Assembly: GCA_012962365.1 (NCBI GenBank)
Contig: DTXR01000306.1
Span: 1-13,115 of the forward strand
Reading direction: 5' to 3'
DNA length: 13,115 bases
Source: Chromatiaceae bacterium
GTDB lineage: Bacteria > Pseudomonadota > Gammaproteobacteria > Chromatiales > Chromatiaceae
The position numbers and the translations under genes were made by a program. The stretch's first letter is position 1. Each line of letters begins with the position of its first letter. Of this stretch, positions 7,532-13,115 are shown in pieces. Below the pieces are notes generated by a model. That model did no database searches, was not told the origin of the DNA, and saw only the letters and a program-made list of their open reading frames with translations.

Positions 7532-9502
7532 ATGAGCATGATACTACTTGGCGTCGATACCGGGGGCACCTTCACCGATTTTGTCCTTTGGCGGGATGGA
7601 AAACTTCATGTGCACAAGTTGCTGTCCACGCCCCAGGCGCCGGAGGAGGCGATCCTGCAGGGCATTGCCGACCTTGGCCTGGAAGGCGAAGACCTGCGCA
7701 TGGTGCATGGTTCTACGGTGGCTACCAATGCCGCGCTGGAAGGCAAAGGCGTGAAAACCCTCTTCGTCACCAATCGTGGTTTTGCTGACATGCTGTCCAT
7801 CGGCCGCCAGAATCGCAGGGAGCTCTACAATCTGCAGCCCCACCGTCTGCCGCCCCCGGTTCCTTCAGAACTCTGCGTGGAAGTGGGTGGCCGGTTGTCC
7901 GCCCAAGCTGAGTTGTTGGATAGGCTGACCATAGCGGACAGGGAGCGGTTGGCTCAAGCGATAGCAGAACATCAGCCCCGGTCGGTGGCCGTGAATCTGC
8001 TGTTTTCCTGGCTCGATGACAGTACCGAAAAAGACATTGCCAAGGAATTGTCCGATGATCTGTTCGTTTCCCTGTCATCAGAGGTATTGCCCGAGATACG
8101 GGAGTATGAACGTGGCATGGCCACCTGGCTCAATGCCTGGGTAGGTCCTCTGGTACAGGGTTACCTGCAACGGCTGCAAACCGGATTGAGTGGCAGCCGC
8201 ATCTCGGTGATGCAAAGCTCGGGAGATACAGTGCTTGCAGATCATGCAGGAGACCAGGCGGTGCGCATGTTGCTTTCCGGGCCGGCGGGCGGGCTGGTTG
8301 CTGCGGGCTTCCTGGGGCGGCAAACAGGTTTCGAGCGCCTTCTCAGTTTCGATATGGGCGGAACATCCACCGATGTGGCTTTGCTGGATGGTGAGCCCAG
8401 GCTCACGAATGAGGGATGTATCGGTCCCTACACAGTTGCTGTTCCCATGGTGGATATGCATACCATCGGTGCGGGCGGTGGATCCATCGCCTGGCTGGAT
8501 GAGGGCGGTATGTTGCAGGTGGGGCCTGAATCGGCGGGAGCCCATCCCGGCCCGGCCTGTTACGGGCAGGGAGGGCGTCAGGCGACGGTGACAGATGCCA
8601 ACCTACTTCTGGGACGTTTGCTGTCGGATGTTTTTCTTGGCGGGGATATGCAGTTGGATGTGGCAGCGGCAGAAAAAGCCCTGGGGCGGCTGGCAAAAGA
8701 CATGGCATGTGGAGTGCTGGAAGCGGCGCAAGGCGTGATACGTCTGGCCAATGAGCACATGGCTAGAGCATTGCGCACCATATCCCTTCAGCGAGGGGTA
8801 GATCCCGCCGGTTTTGCGCTGGTTTCCTTCGGTGGCGCTGGCGGCATGCATGTCTGTGCCCTGGCGGAAGCGCTGGGAATGAAGCGGGCGCTGGTGCCTG
8901 TGCACAGTGGTGTGTTGTCTGCGCTGGGTATGCTGGTAGCACGCCCGGGAAGGCGGCTGTCCCGTACATGGTTGATGCGGCTGGATGCAGTGACAGATGC
9001 AGAAATCGATTCTGCGCTGGATGCTTTGGGAAAGGAAGCACTGGTGTTGATGGAGGCAGAAGGCATCGAAAAGACTGGCTGCGAACTCGGGCGGTCGGTT
9101 GACCTGCGCTACATGGGGCAGTCCTATACGCTGACTATTCCCTGGTCAGGCAGGGAAAAGACCGCCAGAGCGTTCCATCAGCGCCATGCAGAACGCTATG
9201 GGCATGATCTTGATTTGCCCCTGGAGATGGTCAACCTGCGGCTGTCGGTTCAGGGTGCCGGTGTGAATATCGAGTTGGCACAAACGCGGGCCACCAAACC
9301 GGTGAGTCCATTCCGGCATTGCCGGATAGCGGGGGAATCCGCGCCAGTGGCCTGCTATCACCGTGATGATTTAATGTCGGGACAGGAAATACAGGGGCCG
9401 GCGGTGATCACCGAACAGGTGGCAACCACCTGGTTGGCCAGTGACTGGGCTTGCAAGGTAGACCGTTCAGGCAACCTGCTGTTGAATAGAACTATTTCCT
9501 GA
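7532..9502 (+). CDS. Hydantoinase/oxoprolinase family protein, subunit A type (HyuA)
   Basis: A 656-aa cytosolic ATP-dependent amidohydrolase subunit of the HyuA/5-oxoprolinase group. These enzymes phosphorylate and open cyclic amides such as hydantoins or 5-oxoproline; related subunits occur in acetone carboxylase. Actin-like ATPase motifs are present: GVDTGGTFTDF (7-17), HGSTVATNAALEGKG (59-73), SFDMGGTSTDV (272-282), TIGAGGGSIAW (311-321), GPESAGAHPGPACYG (331-345) and SFGGAGG (432-438). Near the C-terminus are the conserved DLRYMGQSY (524-532) and GPAVI (622-626). This matches a full-length A subunit. The B subunit (HyuB), normally adjacent or fused, is not in the window. Substrate cannot be assigned. 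The start could be ATG 7532 or ATG 7538; both lack a clear ribosome binding site, and the in-frame ATG at 7451 is unlikely because it precedes the conserved N-terminus by 29 residues. The 3' end overlaps the convergent PP2C gene by 11 nt. Confidence 0.92.
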   Translation: MSMILLGVDTGGTFTDFVLWRDGKLHVHKLLSTPQAPEEAILQGIADLGLEGEDLRMVHGSTVATNAALEGKGVKTLFVTNRGFADMLSIGRQNRRELYNLQPHRLPPPVPSELCVEVGGRLSAQAELLDRLTIADRERLAQAIAEHQPRSVAVNLLFSWLDDSTEKDIAKELSDDLFVSLSSEVLPEIREYERGMATWLNAWVGPLVQGYLQRLQTGLSGSRISVMQSSGDTVLADHAGDQAVRMLLSGPAGGLVAAGFLGRQTGFERLLSFDMGGTSTDVALLDGEPRLTNEGCIGPYTVAVPMVDMHTIGAGGGSIAWLDEGGMLQVGPESAGAHPGPACYGQGGRQATVTDANLLLGRLLSDVFLGGDMQLDVAAAEKALGRLAKDMACGVLEAAQGVIRLANEHMARALRTISLQRGVDPAGFALVSFGGAGGMHVCALAEALGMKRALVPVHSGVLSALGMLVARPGRRLSRTWLMRLDAVTDAEIDSALDALGKEALVLMEAEGIEKTGCELGRSVDLRYMGQSYTLTIPWSGREKTARAFHQRHAERYGHDLDLPLEMVNLRLSVQGAGVNIELAQTRATKPVSPFRHCRIAGESAPVACYHRDDLMSGQEIQGPAVITEQVATTWLASDWACKVDRSGNLLLNRTIS

Positions 9503-10241
9503 ACAGCTTCTTCATCAACCTGGGCAGCCGTTTTTTTGTCTGATGACGGGCGACGAGCAGGCTGATGTTGTCTGCATTTTTTCCACCGCGTTCACTGGCG
9601 GTGCGTATCAGCATATCGGTGTGATATTGCAGTGTACCGGGCAGGGACAGTTGTTGCAGGATTTCATCCGGCGAGACTTCGCTCCAGAAGCCGTCGCTGC
9701 ACAACAGAAACAGATCGTTGCGGTTCAAGCCTGCGGCGTTGATTTCCGGAACCACATCGTTCGTACCCCCAAGGCACATGTAGAGCTGGTTGCTTTCTGC
9801 GGAGTCGCCGAAAGTGTCCCCCCGCTGTTGCAGTTCTGTCATCGAATGATCTTCCGTGTGGAACAGCAGTCGGTTGTTCTGGAAATGGTACAGACGGGAA
9901 TCACCAACATGTGCCCAGTAGGCCTCGTTTTCCTGGAGATAGAGCATGATGGCGGTGCTGCCGGATGGCGCATTGTGAGTACGTTCCAGCTTGAGGATCT
10001 TGCGGTGGGCTTCCATGCACAGGCGTTTCAGAAACTGCTTGGGATGCGCACGGTGAGGGGAATAGAAACGCGTGTGGGCGGTTTCGATCACCGTATCCGA
10101 TGCTATTGCGCCGTGCTCGCGGCCACCCATACCGTCGGCCAGCACCAGTAGATAGTTACCCATATGATCAAGAATGGAATAACTGTCCTGCTGTTCCGGC
10201 CGGCCGCCTATGTCGGAGCCATGCGCAAATTCCCAGGCCAT
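9492..10241 (-). CDS. PP2C-family Ser/Thr protein phosphatase of the FHA-kinase cassette
   Basis: A 249-aa complete PP2C phosphatase, expected to reverse phosphorylation by the kinase encoded just upstream. Motifs: RPEQQDS (14-20, the usual RxxNQD position with Gln for Asn), DGMGG (36-40), GDSR (113-116), EDHS (130-133), CSDGFW (181-186) and ADN (223-225). The metal-binding aspartates are all present, so it should be active. The last 14 or so residues (from TKK at 235) are strikingly basic and alternate Lys/Arg with Leu/Phe, like a peripheral membrane-binding tail; that would place it near its membrane-bound kinase, but this is inference. It starts 30 nt after the kinase stop, which suggests one transcript. 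It differs clearly in sequence from the first PP2C in the window, so the two are not a recent duplication. It ends inside the convergent hyuA gene by 11 nt. Confidence 0.94.
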   Translation of the reverse strand: MAWEFAHGSDIGGRPEQQDSYSILDHMGNYLLVLADGMGGREHGAIASDTVIETAHTRFYSPHRAHPKQFLKRLCMEAHRKILKLERTHNAPSGSTAIMLYLQENEAYWAHVGDSRLYHFQNNRLLFHTEDHSMTELQQRGDTFGDSAESNQLYMCLGGTNDVVPEINAAGLNRNDLFLLCSDGFWSEVSPDEILQQLSLPGTLQYHTDMLIRTASERGGKNADNISLLVARHQTKKRLPRLMKKLFRK

Positions 10242-10271
10242 GTCTCAGTGCCCCGCCAGGTGCATGACGTT

Positions 10272-12071
10272 TTACTCCAGCGACTCCAGAAGCTGCAAGC
10301 TGGAATTGACAGGCTCAGGTTTCGGTTTGGGCGGCGGTCTCACCGGTTCGGGTGGAGGCGGCGGAGGGGGTGCCAGCCTCGCTGCTTCAAGTTCGTTCAG
10401 ATGTTCCTGTCTGGCCAGTAGGGTCGTATCTCTGGGGCGGATACGCAGGCCGCGTTCGATATAGGTGCGCGCCTTTTTTTCATCCCCTTTTTTCAATGCC
10501 TTGTCCGCCAGAATGCCATATTTTCCCGCGAGCTTTTTGATACCTAGGGAGGCTTCCTTGTTGCCCGGATCCAGCTTGAGAATCTTGTTATAGAAATAAT
10601 AGGCGCTGCTGGTCTTTGGGCTAGTCAGCCGGTATTTCTTCAGAGCCTCGTCCGCCTTGAGCATCAGGGATTCGATCGTCTCTTCCTCCCCGGCTGGCGG
10701 TTCATCTGATGCGGCGAGAGCGCCATTTTCTGTATCGATGTCTGTCGAAGCATCGAACGGCGTGCCTTCATTCAATGCTTCAAATGCTGATTCGGCTAGT
10801 GGCCCTTCTTCCGTTGCGTCAGCCGCCGCTTCCATTTCCGGTGTGGTGGTCAGCGATTCCCCGGCGGGGATCGCCATCAACGGTTGTTCAGGCTGAGTGG
10901 CTATCGCCTTCTCCTCTTGAATTCCTGTGGTTGCCATGGCGACTGGCTCCGCCGAAATGTCTTCCGTGCGCGCGTTTGTGGGCGTGCCAGCAGATACCAA
11001 GGGCGGTGATGGTCTGTTCAACACCAGCGCGGCGACAGCCGCTATCATTGCCACGCTGGCGGCGACCAGGACGAGTCGTTTGGAGGATGCAGTTTTTTTT
11101 GTGCGCTGCCTGCTGCTCTTGGATTGTCCTCTGCGGTTGGGACTTGTCGTCCTTCTGTTGGATCCGCTGTTGATGTGGTTACGTAATGTGTTCAGGTATT
11201 CGAGCATCTCTTTTACAGAAGAAAAGCGCTCGTTGGCATCCTTGGCCATCATTTTTTCCACCAGTGCCTGGTAGTGCAGGTGCTTGTCCGGCAGTGAAGG
11301 GATCGGTTTGTTCATGTGGCCGAATATCACTTCGATCTGGGATTCGCCGAGGTATGGCTTGCGCTGTGCCAGTAGCTCAAACAGGATGACGCCCAGGGAG
11401 TAGATATCGGAACGGCCGTCCAGATCCTTGCCTTCTGCCTGTTCAGGACTGAGGTAGTACGGGCTACCCAGGGCGGTGCCGTCCATAGTGAGGTTCATGT
11501 CTCGGTCGAGAGCCTTGGCCACGCCAAAGTCGGTTATCTTGGGGATGCCGTTCTTATGGAAGAGTATGTTTTCAGGCTTGATGTCACGATGCACGATGCC
11601 CATCTGATGCACGAACTCCAGCGCACTCCCGATGGCCTGTACGATATCCAGGGCGACCGCAGGCGAAACGCCTTCCTTCACGCGGTCGCGCAGGGAGCCG
11701 TTATCCAGATATTCCATGGCAATATACTGTTGGCTACCCACCGAGCCAATATCATAGGTGGTAATGATATTGGGGTGGTTCATGGAGGCAACAATCTGGC
11801 CTTCATTGAAGAAACGTACCGCCTGAGCAGGGCGATCGAATTTCTGCAGGATCTTCAGCGCAACCGGGCGATTCAGGGATTCCTGCATCGCCAGATAAAC
11901 GGTAGCGTTGGCGCCTTTGCCGATCAGGCTGAGTATTTTGTATCCGGGGATATGGATATCCGGCAGATCAGCGCCTATTTCCTGTTTTGTACTGGAAGAC
12001 GTACTCTGTTCCTCGAACGGATATATGATCCCCTGATGTGAGTGCGCTTTCTTCCTTGGCCGGTTTGCCAT
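10272..12071 (-). CDS. Membrane-spanning Ser/Thr kinase with periplasmic TPR-like and proline-rich region
   Basis: A 599-aa eukaryote-like kinase. The kinase domain spans about residues 44-300 and is canonical: GKGANATVY (51-59), VALK with K73, helix-C E90, HRDIKPEN (161-168), DFG (181-183), a Thr/Ser-containing activation loop ending SPE (208-210), DIYSLG (222-227) and R282. A basic Ser/Thr/Arg-rich juxtamembrane stretch (302-331) precedes one transmembrane helix (about 332-352). Outside lie an acidic, alanine-rich linker (about 353-465), a TPR-like helical region (about 466-562, with NKILKLDPGNKEA and YIERGLRIRPRD) and a proline-rich tail with seven consecutive prolines (568-574). Topology implies a cytosolic kinase and a periplasmic sensor or scaffold part, analogous in layout to PASTA kinases but with a different outer domain. 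The first 34 residues are encoded in the overlap with the FHA gene. ATG 12071 is the only Met before the kinase fold and has a purine-rich AGGGGAAAGG upstream. The downstream PP2C is the likely antagonist. Confidence 0.93.
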   Translation of the reverse strand: MANRPRKKAHSHQGIIYPFEEQSTSSSTKQEIGADLPDIHIPGYKILSLIGKGANATVYLAMQESLNRPVALKILQKFDRPAQAVRFFNEGQIVASMNHPNIITTYDIGSVGSQQYIAMEYLDNGSLRDRVKEGVSPAVALDIVQAIGSALEFVHQMGIVHRDIKPENILFHKNGIPKITDFGVAKALDRDMNLTMDGTALGSPYYLSPEQAEGKDLDGRSDIYSLGVILFELLAQRKPYLGESQIEVIFGHMNKPIPSLPDKHLHYQALVEKMMAKDANERFSSVKEMLEYLNTLRNHINSGSNRRTTSPNRRGQSKSSRQRTKKTASSKRLVLVAASVAMIAAVAALVLNRPSPPLVSAGTPTNARTEDISAEPVAMATTGIQEEKAIATQPEQPLMAIPAGESLTTTPEMEAAADATEEGPLAESAFEALNEGTPFDASTDIDTENGALAASDEPPAGEEETIESLMLKADEALKKYRLTSPKTSSAYYFYNKILKLDPGNKEASLGIKKLAGKYGILADKALKKGDEKKARTYIERGLRIRPRDTTLLARQEHLNELEAARLAPPPPPPPEPVRPPPKPKPEPVNSSLQLLESLE

Positions 12072-12678
12072 TGATCTTTACCTTTCCCCTGCTGTGGGGT
12101 AACAAATGATAAGCGTTATGTTGGCGAACCAGAGTGGCGGCAGTCTTCGGTGCAAACCAGCCTCCGGTTCGGATGTGTGAATTACGTGAGCGACCGATGG
12201 TGAAATGTATGTCTGACAGTTTGTAGCTGTCGGATTGTCTGCCGTCCTTTATTTGCACCAGGTAGGCGGTCTTGTAGCGCTTGCGCAACTTCTTCAAGGC
12301 GTTCACATCGGAAATGGCGATCTCCACTGTGGCGGCATGTTCAGAAGTAGTTTTCGGGGCACCTTCTTGTTCATCGGTGGTGGCAAGCCTTGCCCTGGGC
12401 ATGTATTTGAGCACGAAATTGTAGATCTGAATTTCATCACGAAAGGCCAGTTCCTGTTCCTTGATGCGCTTGTTGTTGATGAACGTGCCGTTGGTGCTGC
12501 CCTTGTCCACCAGCATGTGGGTATTGCCACGGGTTTCAACCACAGCGTGGCGGGAGGAAACACCGGGATTGTCGAGGACGATGTCGTTGTCCCGTGAACG
12601 CCCGATGGTGAGCGCTTCACCCGTGATCTCGAACTGATCCAGCAGTGCATTGTTTAGATATACGCGTAAATAAGCCAT
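11968..12678 (-). CDS. Tandem FHA-domain protein
   Basis: A 236-aa cytosolic protein with two forkhead-associated domains joined by a linker. FHA1 (about residues 3-93) is canonical: GRS (26-28), SSRH (41-44) and STNGT (61-65) carry the residues that contact phosphothreonine. The linker (about 95-130) is polar and charged. FHA2 (about 138-232) keeps the fold elements, GRS (162-164) and NG (203-204), but where SxxH should be it reads FAPKTAA (175-181), so it probably does not read phosphothreonine and may be a protein interaction or dimer domain. The gene starts at ATG 12678; a GGGAGGG lies upstream but 15 nt away, longer than ideal. It is first in the FHA-kinase-PP2C cassette, so it may bind the kinase's autophosphorylated loop or its substrates. 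The final 34 codons overlap the kinase start in another frame. Confidence 0.92.
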   Translation of the reverse strand: MAYLRVYLNNALLDQFEITGEALTIGRSRDNDIVLDNPGVSSRHAVVETRGNTHMLVDKGSTNGTFINNKRIKEQELAFRDEIQIYNFVLKYMPRARLATTDEQEGAPKTTSEHAATVEIAISDVNALKKLRKRYKTAYLVQIKDGRQSDSYKLSDIHFTIGRSRNSHIRTGGWFAPKTAATLVRQHNAYHLLPHSRGKVKINGKPAKEESALTSGDHISVRGTEYVFQYKTGNRR

Positions 12679-13115
12679 GGATACTGTTTACGACCCTCCC
12701 GATGTCTGGTGTTGATGGGAAATTGCCCGTTACCCGGATTTTCTTCCCGGAAAGTACGCTTTTCTGCCCAACCCTGTAGTCTAGCCGCATTGCCCTGGTT
12801 TGGCTAATGCCTGAAAACAGGCTGCAGCTGAACGCATTTTCTTTCTGGTTGGCGCCTATTCTGACTTGCGCATCCTAGACCGAAAACTTTCGACAGACAG
12901 TGACCGCTTTCAAGTTACTGTACTGTCATGGTGGAATTGGGTGGTCGATGCTGGCACAGAGTCATATTATCGCTGTAGCATCTTGTTGGCCTATACGATG
13001 GCTCAGGTAGCAGGTATACCCAAAAGGAGATGTGTCGGCGTTATCGGGGCTGCCATTTTTGCAAGTCCGTATCATTATGGAGAGTTCAACCACTGTTGCC
13101 ATGATTATGCAGCGG
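12679..13115. other. Mostly non-coding region upstream of the FHA-kinase-PP2C cassette
   Basis: About 437 bp with no convincing complete gene on either strand. It should hold the promoter of the leftward cassette, but I found no strong sigma70 match; the GGGAGGG near the FHA start is the clearest translational signal. A GCTGCAGC palindrome lies near 12822-12829 and a short CGAAA/TTTCG repeat near 12881-12892. Neither has terminator character. On the plus strand, CATATTATCG near 12963-12972 loosely resembles a -10 element pointing to the right edge. No tRNA, repeat array or insertion sequence end was recognised. Confidence 0.4.
13032..13115 (+). CDS. Possible start of a divergent gene, cut by the right edge (tentative)
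   Basis: A reading frame on the plus strand is open from just after a TAG at 13008-13010 to the end of the window. Candidate starts are GTG 13032 (AGGAG at 13025-13029, too close at 2 nt), ATG 13077 (no ribosome binding site), and ATG 13101 or 13107 (GGAGAG at 13079-13084, rather far). At most 28 residues are visible, none of them diagnostic, so no family can be named. The position, divergent from the FHA cassette after a long non-coding stretch, is the main reason to suspect a real gene. Confidence 0.25.
   Translation, partial: MSALSGLPFLQVRIIMESSTTVAMIMQR

Noticed and set aside
9312..9326. 15-nt palindrome with TCCGGCA/TGCCGGA arms
   Set aside because: It lies inside hyuA coding sequence, occurs once, and is too short to call a REP-like element or regulatory site.
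9529..9540. T-run after the hyuA stop as a Rho-independent terminator
   Set aside because: No stable stem precedes the T-run; the bases are lysine codons of the PP2C gene on the other strand.
9492..12678. Type VI secretion locus
   Set aside because: FHA, kinase and PP2C genes suggested it, but no Tss structural gene is present in the window and the outer domain of the kinase is not the usual T6SS PpkA type.

Overview
The window reads as chromosomal DNA from a Gram-negative, moderately GC-rich proteobacterium. A gammaproteobacterium is most likely: the YicC, Gmk and MutM proteins align by eye along their whole length with the Escherichia coli proteins (YicC 288 versus 287 aa, MutM 270 versus 269 aa), and yicC followed directly by gmk is a common gammaproteobacterial order. 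The many eukaryote-like Ser/Thr kinase, PP2C and FHA genes suggest an environmental lineage rather than an enteric one. The species cannot be named from this sequence. Coding density is very high, with 4-nt stop/start overlaps throughout.

Layout from left to right. (1) Positions 1-1621, minus strand: a soluble Ser/Thr protein kinase followed by its overlapping PP2C phosphatase, the latter cut by the left edge. (2) Positions 1715-3188, plus strand: yicC and gmk, overlapping by 8 nt, with gmk starting at TTG. (3) Positions 3192-7424, minus strand: a five-gene operon made of an ABC ATPase, an ABC-2 permease, a GldG-like anchored protein, a short DUF4340-like protein and mutM. Each junction is a 4-nt overlap or a 3-nt gap. 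(4) Positions 7532-9502, plus strand: a hydantoinase/oxoprolinase subunit A (HyuA) without a HyuB partner. (5) Positions 9492-12678, minus strand: a three-gene phosphosignalling cassette consisting of a tandem FHA protein, a membrane-spanning Ser/Thr kinase with a periplasmic TPR-like and proline-rich region, and a PP2C phosphatase. (6) Positions 12679-13115: mostly non-coding, perhaps with the start of a gene running off the right edge.

How the genes may work together. The window holds two complete reversible Ser/Thr phosphorylation modules. One is a minimal writer/eraser pair in the cytosol. The other is a reader/writer/eraser set whose kinase has an apparent sensor region outside the inner membrane. 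The second is the most interesting part. Its FHA and kinase genes share 104 nt read in two frames, the second FHA domain has lost its phosphothreonine-binding signature, and no type VI secretion genes, the usual neighbours of FHA/kinase/phosphatase sets, are in view. The ABC/GldG/DUF4340 genes form a membrane complex of unknown substrate co-transcribed with a DNA repair gene. The yicC-gmk pair is housekeeping.
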